Assembly (NCBI GenBank): GCA_947566705.1
Contig: CANOLA010000001.1
Span: 1 to 64,000, forward strand
Reading direction: 5' to 3'
Length of the DNA stretch: 64,000 bases
From: an uncultured Lachnospiraceae bacterium
Lineage (GTDB): Bacteria; Bacillota; Clostridia; Lachnospirales; Lachnospiraceae
Made by a program: the position numbers and the translations under genes. Below, one piece after another: positions 7,694 to 15,739 of this stretch; the stretch's first letter is position 1; each line of letters starts with the position of its first letter. A model generated the notes under the pieces. That model searched no databases, was not told the origin of the DNA, and worked only from the letters and a program-made list of their open reading frames with translations.

Positions 7694-9295
7694 CTACTTA
7701 TCCCATTTATCACACAATGAATTTATCTGGTCTGCAAATTTGGCAAGATCCTTGTTTGCCATACCCTGGCATTTGCGGATAACGGCTATCAGCCTCTCGC
7801 CTGCAATTAACAGCCGGTCAAATACTGCAGAACCTGCACGGGCATTATGTGCTTTCTTCTGGGCATGTTTTCTGCTTCCTTCTGCAACCTGTTCTCCCGT
7901 CAGCAGGTCGTAGGCATCACCGCTGTATGGTGCCACCGCATCAAATCCGATTTCTTCTGAAACATACTTTGCAAACCCTTCCGCAGTACTTTCTTCACCA
8001 TGTACCACAAACACCTTCTGGGGCGGATTTTTAAATGCCTGAATCCATCTGGTAAGATGCTCCTTATCCGCATGGCCGCTGATTCCGGGCAGATTCACAA
8101 TCGTTGCCCTGACATCAATCTCCTCACCAAAAAGCTTCACCTTTTTTGCGCCGCCAAGCAGCACATTTCCAAGTGTACCCGGAACCTGGTATCCCACAAA
8201 CAGCACTGTGGAATCCGTCCGCCACAGATTATGCTTCAGGTGATGGCGGATACGTCCTGCCTCACACATGCCGGATGCCGAGATGATTACTTTTGCCCTG
8301 GAGTCAAAATTGATTCGTTTGGATTCCTCACTGGAAACCGCTACCTTAAGCCCCGGAAACTGAAGCGGGTTTATTCCTGACTGAATTAATTCCAGCGCTT
8401 CCCCGGCAAAACATTCTGACACATTTTTATGGAAAACTGATGTCGCCTCCACTGCCAGCGGACTGTCTATATAAACTTCAAAATTAGAAAACTCCGGCAG
8501 AAGCCCTTCTGTCTTAATGCGCCGCATATAAAAAAGCATTTCCTGCGTACGTCCCACGGAAAAGGCAGGAATTACAAGATTTCCGCCTTTTGTAAACGTC
8601 ATGCTCATGACCTTTGCAAGCTCTACTGCGTAATCCGGCGGCGTCTGGTGCTGCCTGTTTCCATAGGTGGATTCCATAATCACATAATCAGCATCCGTAA
8701 TATATTCCGGATCCCTGATTAACGGCCGGTTTCCATTTCCTATATCACCGGAAAATGCCAGTTTTTTTGTTACTGTATCCTCCGTTACCCAGATTTCTAT
8801 GGATGCAGAACCAAGCAGGTGTCCGGCATCCGTAAAACGAATCTTGCATCCGTCGCATACTGTGATTTCCGTATCATAGCTGCATGGCACAAAATGTTCC
8901 ATGACAGCCTCGGCATCCTCCAGACTGTACAGCGGCGTTACCTCCGGATGTCCCGCACGGCGCGCCTTACGGTTTTTCCATTCTGCCTCAAATTCCTGTA
9001 TGTGCGCAGAATCCTTTAACATAATATCACAAAGCTCACATGTCGCTTTTGTGGCAAATATCTGCCCCCGGAATCCATGATTGTACAAAAGCGGCAGCAA
9101 ACCGGAATGGTCGATATGTGCATGCGTAATAAACACATAATCAATCATTGCTGCATTCACCGGTATCTCCTGGTTTACATACAGGTCCGGTCCCTGCTCC
9201 ATACCGCAGTCCACAAGAAAATGTTTATCAGAAAATGATACATAATGACAGCTCCCTGTTACTTCCCTGTCAGCCCCCAGAAATTCCAATAACAT
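7694..9295 (-). CDS. MBL-fold beta-CASP RNA metallo-hydrolase (COG1236-like)
   Basis: Zinc-dependent ribonuclease-like protein of 533 residues. The metal motif HAHIDH sits at residues 58-63. Further ligands are in DAGHLLGSASIE and SGDIGN, and the beta-CASP motifs in SASGMCEAGRIRHHL and GISGHADKEHL. This matches the family of CPSF/RNase J-like RNA-processing enzymes (YSH1-like, KH-less). About 70 residues of basic/hydrophobic C-terminal extension follow. I set the start at 9295 (ATG after GGGGGCGG), because a good promoter at 9372-9400 overlaps the longer reading and would make an earlier start untranscribed. The leader between them is highly structured. Exact RNA target unknown. Confidence 0.88.
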   Translation of the reverse strand: MLLEFLGADREVTGSCHYVSFSDKHFLVDCGMEQGPDLYVNQEIPVNAAMIDYVFITHAHIDHSGLLPLLYNHGFRGQIFATKATCELCDIMLKDSAHIQEFEAEWKNRKARRAGHPEVTPLYSLEDAEAVMEHFVPCSYDTEITVCDGCKIRFTDAGHLLGSASIEIWVTEDTVTKKLAFSGDIGNGNRPLIRDPEYITDADYVIMESTYGNRQHQTPPDYAVELAKVMSMTFTKGGNLVIPAFSVGRTQEMLFYMRRIKTEGLLPEFSNFEVYIDSPLAVEATSVFHKNVSECFAGEALELIQSGINPLQFPGLKVAVSSEESKRINFDSRAKVIISASGMCEAGRIRHHLKHNLWRTDSTVLFVGYQVPGTLGNVLLGGAKKVKLFGEEIDVRATIVNLPGISGHADKEHLTRWIQAFKNPPQKVFVVHGEESTAEGFAKYVSEEIGFDAVAPYSGDAYDLLTGEQVAEGSRKHAQKKAHNARAGSAVFDRLLIAGERLIAVIRKCQGMANKDLAKFADQINSLCDKWDK

Positions 9296-9325
9296 ATGTA
9301 CCGCCCCCTCTCCTTCGGGTATTTG

Positions 9326-9369
9326 GTCGTAAGAAATCCTCCCGGCACAGCCGGGTCCTTCCTTACGAC
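9326..9369 (-). other. nested stem-loop in the leader of the beta-CASP gene
   Basis: Outer arms GTCGTAAG (9326-9333) and CTTACGAC (9362-9369) are perfectly complementary. Inside lies a second perfect stem, CCCGGC (9341-9346) with GCCGGG (9350-9355) and a three-base loop. The predicted transcript start is about 9365, so most of the structure is in the mRNA leader. Confidence 0.6.
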
Positions 9370-9371
9370 AT

Positions 9372-9400
9372 ATTATACCAAAATCCGGTATATATAGCAA
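9372..9400 (-). promoter_or_regulatory. sigma-A promoter of the beta-CASP hydrolase gene
   Basis: Minus strand TTGCTA (9400-9395), 17-base spacer ending TGG, TATAAT (9377-9372). Confidence 0.75.
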
Positions 9401-9412
9401 ATAATTACGGGG

Positions 9413-10153
9413 CTAATTTTTCTGTATCTCTTTCTTAAGACGGAGGATAATTTTCTTTTCAATACGTGAAATATAAGACTGGGAAATTCCAAGCTGGTCT
9501 GCCACTTCTTTCTGCGTCATCTCTTTTCCATCCTTTCTTCCAAGCCCATAGCGCATACAGATAATTTCCTTTTCCCTCGGCATAAGCTTATCAACTGCGG
9601 ACTTTAACATCCCGATTTCCACTTCATTTTCTATATCGCGGTATATGATGTCCTCATCAGTTCCCAGTATATCGGAAAGCAGCAGTTCATTTCCATCCCA
9701 GTCCACATTTAACGGTTCATCAAAAGACACTTCCAGTTTGACCTTATTATTTCTGCGCAGGTACATCAGAATCTCATTTTCAATACAGCGGGAAGCATAA
9801 GTGGCAAGCTTGATTTTTTTTCCCGGATTAAACGTATTAATACCTTTAATCAGTCCTATCGTTCCAATTGAAATCAGGTCCTCCACACAGATTCCGGTAT
9901 TTTCAAATTTTTTTGCCAGATATACCACCAGCCTTAAATTATGCTCAATCAGCATTCTTTTCGCATCTTCCCTGGAAAAGCCATCCCCAGCGGACTGCGT
10001 TCCGGCAAGCGCAATCAGACACCGGTTCTCCTGTTCCTTTTCCAGCGGCGGCGGAAGCACCTCTGAACCGCCTATGTAAAACACCTCATCATCTCTTAGC
10101 ATCATCCTCAGCTTGCCGATTTTATCCATTACAATTCCAAAAAAATTTAACAT
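9413..10153 (-). CDS. sigE: RNA polymerase sigma factor SigE, sporulation (mother cell)
   Basis: Pro-sigma-E of about 246 residues, the first mother-cell sigma factor of sporulation. The N-terminal pro-sequence is followed by [16 protein letters not shown], the conserved region around the SpoIIGA cleavage site. Region 2 has [16 protein letters not shown] and [18 protein letters not shown]; region 4 ends with [23 protein letters not shown] at 10153 is chosen because GAGG precedes it by six bases and it gives a pro-sequence of normal length; an ATG at 10174 in the same frame lacks a ribosome site. The gene follows spoIIGA, its processing protease, and both should share one Spo0A-dependent transcript. 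Confidence 0.95.
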   Translation of the reverse strand: MLNFFGIVMDKIGKLRMMLRDDEVFYIGGSEVLPPPLEKEQENRCLIALAGTQSAGDGFSREDAKRMLIEHNLRLVVYLAKKFENTGICVEDLISIGTIGLIKGINTFNPGKKIKLATYASRCIENEILMYLRRNNKVKLEVSFDEPLNVDWDGNELLLSDILGTDEDIIYRDIENEVEIGMLKSAVDKLMPREKEIICMRYGLGRKDGKEMTQKEVADQLGISQSYISRIEKKIILRLKKEIQKN

Positions 10154-10186
10154 TTTCTGCCTCATTTCATTCATTTTATTATAGTT

Positions 10187-10984
10187 TCAATTGTCAACCA
10201 CATCAGAATTCAGGATGACCTGATAGGATTTCCCGCGAAGCAGGCCGGGCTGCGCACGCCCGACCCAGGGATTATCCATAATTTTCGGGTTATCGGCATC
10301 GTCCAGACGCAGACGGTCCAGACGGCAGACGTAAATAGTTCCTTCCGATGTTCCAAGCGCATGATACGGTATCATCTGAAATTCCGGTTCTTCCCCGTGA
10401 AGCACATGCTCAAGCAGCACCGGATGAATAATATGTACTGGTTCCCCGGAATCCGGGATTTTAAGCAGATTACCGGAATCATAAAGTCCCATGCATGTGA
10501 CACTTCTTCCATGGTAAGTCAGCGTGAGCTGCATCTGGCGTTTCTGCATACGAACAGATGAAAGAAGCATCCGGACAAGAATACGTGCAGCAAACAGCAC
10601 CAGTACACCGATATACACATGCAGACTCCGTACCCCTGTCAGATTGTAAACTGCAGTCACCACACCATTTAACAATATAATAGAAAGCCAGCTTACACCT
10701 GTACGGATCACAAACATGCGTACTCCGCCAAATCCAAATGCAAGAAGCAGCATAAGCGGTATAACCAGAAATGCTAAAGCCGCTACTGCACCGGCGTACC
10801 ATGGCAACACCAGGTAACAGAGCAGTGACAGAACCGCACCGAGAAACGCAGCGGCGGTCATTCTCAGTTTTAAATATTTTACTGCACTTTTACAGAACAC
10901 ACAGGTCAGGGATAATACTATCAGATTCATCAGAAAATTTTGTTCTAAGAATACATCTATGTAGAATACATATATAAAAATCAC
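10187..10984 (-). CDS. spoIIGA: sigma-E processing peptidase SpoIIGA
   Basis: Membrane-embedded aspartic protease that cleaves pro-sigma-E at the septum. Five hydrophobic segments occupy the N-terminal half (FLMNLIVLSLTCVF, AAFLGAVLSLLCYLVL, AALAFLVIPLMLLLAF and two more). The soluble C-terminal half holds the catalytic D-S-G-N in GLYDSGNLLKIP, equivalent to the Asp of the Bacillus enzyme. About 265 residues, a little shorter than the Bacillus protein. No in-frame ATG lies near the ribosome site. The coordinate given starts at GTG, whose first G is the last G of AGGAGG; ATA at 10975, eight bases after AGGAGG, or ATT at 10981, are alternatives. The leader overlaps a hairpin and promoter described separately. 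Confidence 0.9.
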   Translation of the reverse strand: MIFIYVFYIDVFLEQNFLMNLIVLSLTCVFCKSAVKYLKLRMTAAAFLGAVLSLLCYLVLPWYAGAVAALAFLVIPLMLLLAFGFGGVRMFVIRTGVSWLSIILLNGVVTAVYNLTGVRSLHVYIGVLVLFAARILVRMLLSSVRMQKRQMQLTLTYHGRSVTCMGLYDSGNLLKIPDSGEPVHIIHPVLLEHVLHGEEPEFQMIPYHALGTSEGTIYVCRLDRLRLDDADNPKIMDNPWVGRAQPGLLRGKSYQVILNSDVVDN

Positions 10985-11042
10985 CTCCTGCTTCTGTCAT
11001 TATAGATGATTTCATCTCTGTAATTTGACAGAAACAGGAGGT
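10976..11042 (-). terminator. long hairpin between ftsZ and spoIIGA (terminator-like, hides spoIIGA ribosome site)
   Basis: Arms at 11026-11042 and 10983-10999 form a 17-bp stem with one U-G wobble. The 26-base loop contains a further 6-bp stem (11004-11009 with 11012-11017). The 3' arm includes the complete AGGAGG of spoIIGA and is followed by GA and five T on the minus strand. In a read-through ftsZ transcript it could act as a terminator and would mask the ribosome site. Confidence 0.75.
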
Positions 11043-11074
11043 TTTAAGTTAAAATTTATTGTCTTTATTCGACA
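10999..11074 (-). promoter_or_regulatory. putative Spo0A-controlled spoIIG promoter
   Basis: Minus strand TATAAT at 11004-10999 with no good -35 at 17 bases, as expected for a Spo0A-activated promoter. TGTCGAA (11074-11068) is a perfect 0A-box core, about 79 bases before the predicted start at 10992. A one-mismatch copy, TGTCAAA (11030-11024), sits at about -35. The Bacillus spoIIG promoter is likewise activated by 0A boxes upstream and over the -35 region. Confidence 0.6.
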
Positions 11075-11080
11075 TTTCCT

Positions 11081-12307
11081 TTATCTTCTTGGGTTTTTAA
11101 GAAAATCCGGAATATTGATTTCAACCGGCTTTACTGTGCTTTCCGGCTGCTTTGGTTTCTGGATACCGGAATATGTAGAAGGCGTCGGAGACGGTGCTGC
11201 AGGCCTTGTCGTGGTCGTACTGGTAAAATTTCCCGGTGTGGCTGTACGGTTTAATAAACCGGTTGCCGGAATACCTGCACGGGTGGTCGGCGTCGCTGTC
11301 TGGTTCGGATAAACCATACGGCCTCCAATACCGGAAGCTGCCGGCTTTGCCTTGCCTTTTTCCTCGATTCCTGTTGCAATGACCGTAATTGTCACCTCAT
11401 CCGTCATTGTCTCGTCATATTTTGCACCAAAGATAACATTGGCTTCTTCTCCTGCCAGATCCTCCACATAACTTGCCGCCTCATTGGCATCGGTCAGTGA
11501 GATATCCCCGGAAATATTGAAAATCAGGTGCGTTGCACCATTTATGGTCGTCTCAAGCAGCGGGGAAGCAATGGCAAGCTTGACTGCCTCAATCGCTTTG
11601 TCATCTCCTTTGGCGCTTCCGATACCGATATGCGCCAGTCCCTTGTCCTTCATAACTGTCTGGACATCTGCAAAATCCAGGTTAATCAGTGCCGGCAGGT
11701 TAATCAGGTCCGTAATTCCCTGCACTGCCTGCTGTAATACCTCGTCTGCCTTCTTTAATGCATCCGGCATGGATGTGCGTCTGTCCACGATTTCAAGAAG
11801 CTTGTCGTTTGGAATGACAATCAGTGTATCCACATTTTCCTTAAGTCTTTCGATTCCGGAAACTGCATTGATCATACGCTTCTTTGCTTCAAACTTAAAG
11901 GGCTTGGTTACAACACCTACGGTAAGAATCCCCTGCTCTTTTGCAATCTTGGCAACCACAGGCGCTGCTCCCGTACCTGTACCGCCGCCCATGCCGCAGG
12001 TAACAAATACCATCTGCGCTCCCTTGACCGCTGCCGATAATTCTTCGGAACTCTCCTCTGCTGCTTTCTCGCCAATCTCCGGCTGTGCTCCGGCACCCAG
12101 TCCTTTGGTCAGTTTCTCGCCAATCTGTATTAAAGTAGGAGCCTTGCAGAGCTGCAGTGCCTGCTTGTCTGTATTTACTCCTATAAACTCAACGCCACCT
12201 ATATTCTCATCAATCATGCGGTTCACAGCATTATTTCCGGCACCGCCTACACCAAGTACGATAATTTTGGCACCAGATTCTGCCTCTGTTGTCCGAATCT
12301 CCAGCAT
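11081..12307 (-). CDS. ftsZ: cell division protein FtsZ
   Basis: Tubulin-like GTPase of 408 residues that forms the Z ring. The nucleotide-binding loops include [13 protein letters not shown] near the N-terminus, the tubulin signature [11 protein letters not shown] near 105, and the T7 region [11 protein letters not shown] near 205. A Pro/Thr-rich linker of about 70 residues leads to the conserved C-terminal peptide INIPDFLKN that binds membrane tethers such as FtsA/SepF. No ftsA gene lies next to it. AGGAGG stands seven bases before ATG. It has its own promoter at 12341-12369 and is followed by the hairpin that separates it from spoIIGA. Confidence 0.97.
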   Translation of the reverse strand: MLEIRTTEAESGAKIIVLGVGGAGNNAVNRMIDENIGGVEFIGVNTDKQALQLCKAPTLIQIGEKLTKGLGAGAQPEIGEKAAEESSEELSAAVKGAQMVFVTCGMGGGTGTGAAPVVAKIAKEQGILTVGVVTKPFKFEAKKRMINAVSGIERLKENVDTLIVIPNDKLLEIVDRRTSMPDALKKADEVLQQAVQGITDLINLPALINLDFADVQTVMKDKGLAHIGIGSAKGDDKAIEAVKLAIASPLLETTINGATHLIFNISGDISLTDANEAASYVEDLAGEEANVIFGAKYDETMTDEVTITVIATGIEEKGKAKPAASGIGGRMVYPNQTATPTTRAGIPATGLLNRTATPGNFTSTTTTRPAAPSPTPSTYSGIQKPKQPESTVKPVEINIPDFLKNPRR

Positions 12308-12340
12308 GGTTCTTCCTCCTCTTTCTTTACCTTATAGTCT

Positions 12341-12369
12341 ATCATATAATTTTTCCTGCAAATAATCAA
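12341..12369 (-). promoter_or_regulatory. sigma-A promoter of ftsZ
   Basis: Minus strand TTGATT (12369-12364), 17-base spacer, TATGAT (12346-12341), just downstream of the ftsQ stop codon. It would allow ftsZ expression independent of the upstream dcw genes. Confidence 0.65.
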
Positions 12370-12376
12370 CAGAAAA

Positions 12377-13162
12377 TTATGATTTTTTCTTATCTTTTTT
12401 CGTACTGCCCTTATTTTCCGTCTTTTTATCAAACACAATATTTGTCGTTTCTTCGGTCCAGTTCTCTAAATGTAGTGTTCCTTCCATGCCCAAAAGCTCC
12501 GGTTTTATTTTTGCCAGACGCTCTACCTTCTGCGTCAGAAGCTCCATGGAGCCAAGCTGCACACTGATGTTTCCATAAACCAGCTCCGGTTCGTCCTCTC
12601 CCCCGTAATTGACTGCATCGGGAATCAGCCCGTTACGCTTCAGCGCCTGGGTCAGCATCAGAATTTCTCTGAGCCTCCCCGCACCAATCGGCAGTTTTTC
12701 ATATAAAACCACTTTGTCACAGTCAATTCCCACAATCTGCGGAGTATCGGCAATCACCCGCGAGGAGGTTTCAACAACAAGCCCGTCTTTGTCAAAATAG
12801 GCATTTTCGTCAATGGACGGTATGTAAAGGTATCCCATTGTTCCTTTTTCGTATACTTTAATGTGCAGCGTCTGCGGATCTTTCAGACCAATCTCCATGG
12901 TATCCACAAACGGGATTTCCTCCGTACTCACAAATTTGTATTTTAAAAATACATAGAGGGAATTCCACGAATATTCGTCGTTTTGTACTGCCTTTTCGAT
13001 AACTTCAGCATCATAAAGCTTATTTCCCTCCACCTCAATGTGCTTCACCTGAAAGACATTTAAAACCACAAGGACCGCCACTGCCAGAAAAAGCACAATA
13101 AACAGCAGAACCATCAGTATTCTTTTTATATTTCTTGCACGTTTTCTCTTTTCCCTGATCAT
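12377..13162 (-). CDS. ftsQ: cell division protein FtsQ/DivIB
   Basis: Bitopic divisome protein of 261 residues. A basic cytoplasmic N-terminus (KRKRARNIKR) precedes one membrane helix at about 15-37. A POTRA domain begins with FQVKHIEVEGNKLYDAEVI, followed by the beta domain to about residue 240 and a Lys-rich tail. It links FtsL and the septal peptidoglycan synthases. The start follows the ftsW stop by three bases and its ribosome site is weak, so translation is probably coupled to ftsW. Confidence 0.88.
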   Translation of the reverse strand: MIREKRKRARNIKRILMVLLFIVLFLAVAVLVVLNVFQVKHIEVEGNKLYDAEVIEKAVQNDEYSWNSLYVFLKYKFVSTEEIPFVDTMEIGLKDPQTLHIKVYEKGTMGYLYIPSIDENAYFDKDGLVVETSSRVIADTPQIVGIDCDKVVLYEKLPIGAGRLREILMLTQALKRNGLIPDAVNYGGEDEPELVYGNISVQLGSMELLTQKVERLAKIKPELLGMEGTLHLENWTEETTNIVFDKKTENKGSTKKDKKKS

Positions 13163-13165
13163 ATT

Positions 13166-14293
13166 TTATTCCATCGACTCCAGGCGTATGCCTTTTGACA
13201 CTGACAGCGCCAGCCCCATTTCTGACATCAGAAACACGAGCGATGTTCCTCCATAACTGATAAACGGCAGTGTAACCCCGGTATTCGGGATCGTATTTGT
13301 TACTACTGCAATATTTAAAACTACCTGAATTGCCATATGCGACATAATTCCTGTCATAAGCAGCGCCCCGTAAAGATCCTTGGCATTATTGGCAATCACC
13401 ATCATCCGCCAGAGCATCAGCATATATAACAAAATCACGCATACTGCGCCAAAAAGTCCCAGTTCTTCACAGATGACAGAAAAAATCATGTCATTCTGAA
13501 TCTCCGGTATGTTTCCCATTTTCTGCAGGCTCTGCCCCAGTCCCTTTCCAAACAGCTTGCCGGAACCAATGGCATAGAGCGCCTGCCTGGTCTGAAACCC
13601 GGCATCCCCTGCATTCTCCGGATCCAGCCATGCCTCCACACGGCCGGCACGGTAACCCGCAAACATGATAAAACATGCCGCCCCGACGACACCGACAAGT
13701 CCCACACCGATAAACTGTGCATATCTCGGACTTGCCACAAACAGCATACAGACTGCAATTCCGAAGATAATGATTGCCGTACTTAAATTTCCGTAAGCAA
13801 CCACTCCAAGCAGTGGAATCAGAAAAGCCCCGACCTTCAGCACACTGGAAAACTTTGACATCTGCTTTGGTATCTTTTCTATTATCATCGCCAGAAACAG
13901 TATCACAGCAATCTTTGCAAACTCTGACGGCTGGAAACTGAACGGTCCCAGATTCAGCCAGCGCGCCTGTCCGTGCGAGCTTCTGACCAGAACCGGAATT
14001 GGAAACAGCACAAGAAGACAGAGAATAAGCGAAACAATATATGCAAATGTTCCCAGGTTTCTCCATCTTCTGTAATTTACTTTTGCAAAAAACAGCATCG
14101 GAACCATACCGACTGCAATATTACGTATCTGCAGCTTCAGATAATGGGTACTGTCGCCAAATTTATTTGCAGATATATAGGAACTGGAACTGTAAAGCAT
14201 TACCAGCCCGAAGCAAAGCAGAAATACAATGATAAAAAGCAGATTATAATCAAAATATACCTGTTTTTTTTCTCCTTTTTTCTTTCCTGACAA
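13166..14293 (-). CDS. ftsW: SEDS peptidoglycan glycosyltransferase FtsW/SpoVE
   Basis: Polytopic membrane enzyme of 375 residues, the septal glycan polymerase that works with a class B PBP. About ten hydrophobic segments are visible. Family motifs include GPFSFQPSEFAKIA, VCEELGLFGA and LPFISYGGTSLV near the C-terminus. The start is TTG at 14293; AGGAGG is too close, but GAGGGG eight bases away fits, and no nearby ATG exists in frame. It lies directly after murD. Whether it serves vegetative septation, sporulation (SpoVE) or both cannot be told from sequence; it is the only SEDS gene in the cluster. Confidence 0.92.
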   Translation of the reverse strand: MSGKKKGEKKQVYFDYNLLFIIVFLLCFGLVMLYSSSSYISANKFGDSTHYLKLQIRNIAVGMVPMLFFAKVNYRRWRNLGTFAYIVSLILCLLVLFPIPVLVRSSHGQARWLNLGPFSFQPSEFAKIAVILFLAMIIEKIPKQMSKFSSVLKVGAFLIPLLGVVAYGNLSTAIIIFGIAVCMLFVASPRYAQFIGVGLVGVVGAACFIMFAGYRAGRVEAWLDPENAGDAGFQTRQALYAIGSGKLFGKGLGQSLQKMGNIPEIQNDMIFSVICEELGLFGAVCVILLYMLMLWRMMVIANNAKDLYGALLMTGIMSHMAIQVVLNIAVVTNTIPNTGVTLPFISYGGTSLVFLMSEMGLALSVSKGIRLESME

Positions 14294-14298
14294 TCCTC

Positions 14299-15660
14299 CT
14301 ACCCCTCTAATCCATGAACGATTTCTTTAAAAATTCTTCCCCGTTCCTCATAGTTCGGGAACATTCCCCAGCTCGCACATGCAGGCGAAAGTAATACGGC
14401 GTCGCCCGAAACTGCATGGTCATAGCAGAAATGAACGGCTTCCTCCAGAGTATTGCAGCGCACCGTATTGCGGAAGCCGTGGCGGCGTGCGCAGCTTTCG
14501 ATTTTTTCCGCTGTCTGTCCAATCAGCACAAGCGTTTTCACCCTGCCGTCAAAAGCTTCTATCCATTCATCATATTCAGACTGTTTATCATAACCTCCGC
14601 CAATCAGAAACGTCGGACGGTTCATTGCGCGGATTCCCTGGATTGCAGCATCCGGATTGGTTCCCTTGGAATCATTGTAAAAACGGATACCGCGTTTTTC
14701 AGTTACGTATTCTATCCTGTGTTCAACTGCCTGGAAGGTTTTTAATACCTCCTTCATCTTATCCACGGGTACTCCCACACTGACACACATGGCACATGCC
14801 GCCATGACGTTTTCGAAATTGTGGCGTCCCAGAAGATTCAGGTCATTGACATTGATCACATGGGTATTCTCTCCCTGGACTGCCATATAAATATCTTCCC
14901 CGTCCAGATAAAATCCGTCCTTTAATTTCCTGCAGCTGCTAAAATAAACCACACGCGCCGGTGCGCGTTCTCCAAAAGCACGCAGAACCTCATCCTCATA
15001 ATTTAAGACACAGACCTGCTCCTTTGTCTGGTTCTTTGTAATATCTTCTTTGGTTTTAATATAGCATTCCATGGTATGGTGACGGTTCAGATGGTCCGGC
15101 GTAATATTTAATATCGCAGATACATCCGGCTTAAATGCATGAATCGTCTCAAGCTGGAAGCTGCTGATTTCAGCAACTGTAACCGTTTCATCCGTCATTG
15201 ACGCTGCCTCGGAGGTATAAGGGATTCCGATATTCCCTACCATCCTTACGTCTTTAAAGTAGCTTTTCAGTATTTCGGCAGTCAGCGCTGTTGTCGTAGT
15301 CTTTCCGTTTGTCCCGGTAATGGCAACCAGCCGTCCTTTTCCAAAATAGCTGGCAAGCTCAATTTCACCCCAGATGGCTACATTCTGCGCACGGAGTCTT
15401 TCTACCATCGGAATATCCACCGGAACGCCCGGACTTAAAACCGCCATTTTAAATTCACGCATTTTTTCTTCCGCAAGCTCTCCCAGTATCAGCGGAACCT
15501 CTGTCAGCTGTGGCGCTTTTTCGTGAAATTTCGCAATATCCAGTTCCTTGTTTGCATCAAAAATAACAACATCCATTTTTTTGTCCAGCAAAAGTCCTGC
15601 TGCGGCAATCCCGCTTACTCCGGTACCTACAACAAGAACTTTTTTTTCTTCAATTCCCAT
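14299..15660 (-). CDS. murD: UDP-N-acetylmuramoylalanine--D-glutamate ligase
   Basis: Mur ligase of 453 residues adding D-glutamate to UDP-MurNAc-L-Ala in the cytoplasm. An N-terminal Rossmann-like domain begins with KVLVVGTGVSGIAAAG. The ATP-binding P-loop is ITGTNGKTTTTAL near 115, followed by the middle-domain residues NITPDHLNRH and the C-terminal domain with YNDSKGTNPDA and LSPACASWGMF. ATG at 15660 follows GGAGG by nine bases; an upstream in-frame start has no such site. mraY, which usually sits just before murD, is absent here; the preceding gene is a class B PBP. Confidence 0.96.
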   Translation of the reverse strand: MGIEEKKVLVVGTGVSGIAAAGLLLDKKMDVVIFDANKELDIAKFHEKAPQLTEVPLILGELAEEKMREFKMAVLSPGVPVDIPMVERLRAQNVAIWGEIELASYFGKGRLVAITGTNGKTTTTALTAEILKSYFKDVRMVGNIGIPYTSEAASMTDETVTVAEISSFQLETIHAFKPDVSAILNITPDHLNRHHTMECYIKTKEDITKNQTKEQVCVLNYEDEVLRAFGERAPARVVYFSSCRKLKDGFYLDGEDIYMAVQGENTHVINVNDLNLLGRHNFENVMAACAMCVSVGVPVDKMKEVLKTFQAVEHRIEYVTEKRGIRFYNDSKGTNPDAAIQGIRAMNRPTFLIGGGYDKQSEYDEWIEAFDGRVKTLVLIGQTAEKIESCARRHGFRNTVRCNTLEEAVHFCYDHAVSGDAVLLSPACASWGMFPNYEERGRIFKEIVHGLEG

Positions 15661-15739
15661 AGCAAATATCCTCCTACTACCTGTGACGCCCGCCAGAGCG
15701 TTGCAATCCATGCCCTGTTTATCCAGTATACGTTATTTC

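Noticed and set aside
9296..9400. N-terminal extension of the beta-CASP hydrolase to 9400
   Set aside because: The extension would cover a consensus promoter and the hairpin leader, and the family N-terminus begins at MLLEFLGADREVTGS.
10174..10192. TTGACA and TATAAT between spoIIGA and sigE
   Set aside because: Only eight bases separate them, so they cannot act together as a promoter; sigE is expected on the spoIIGA transcript.
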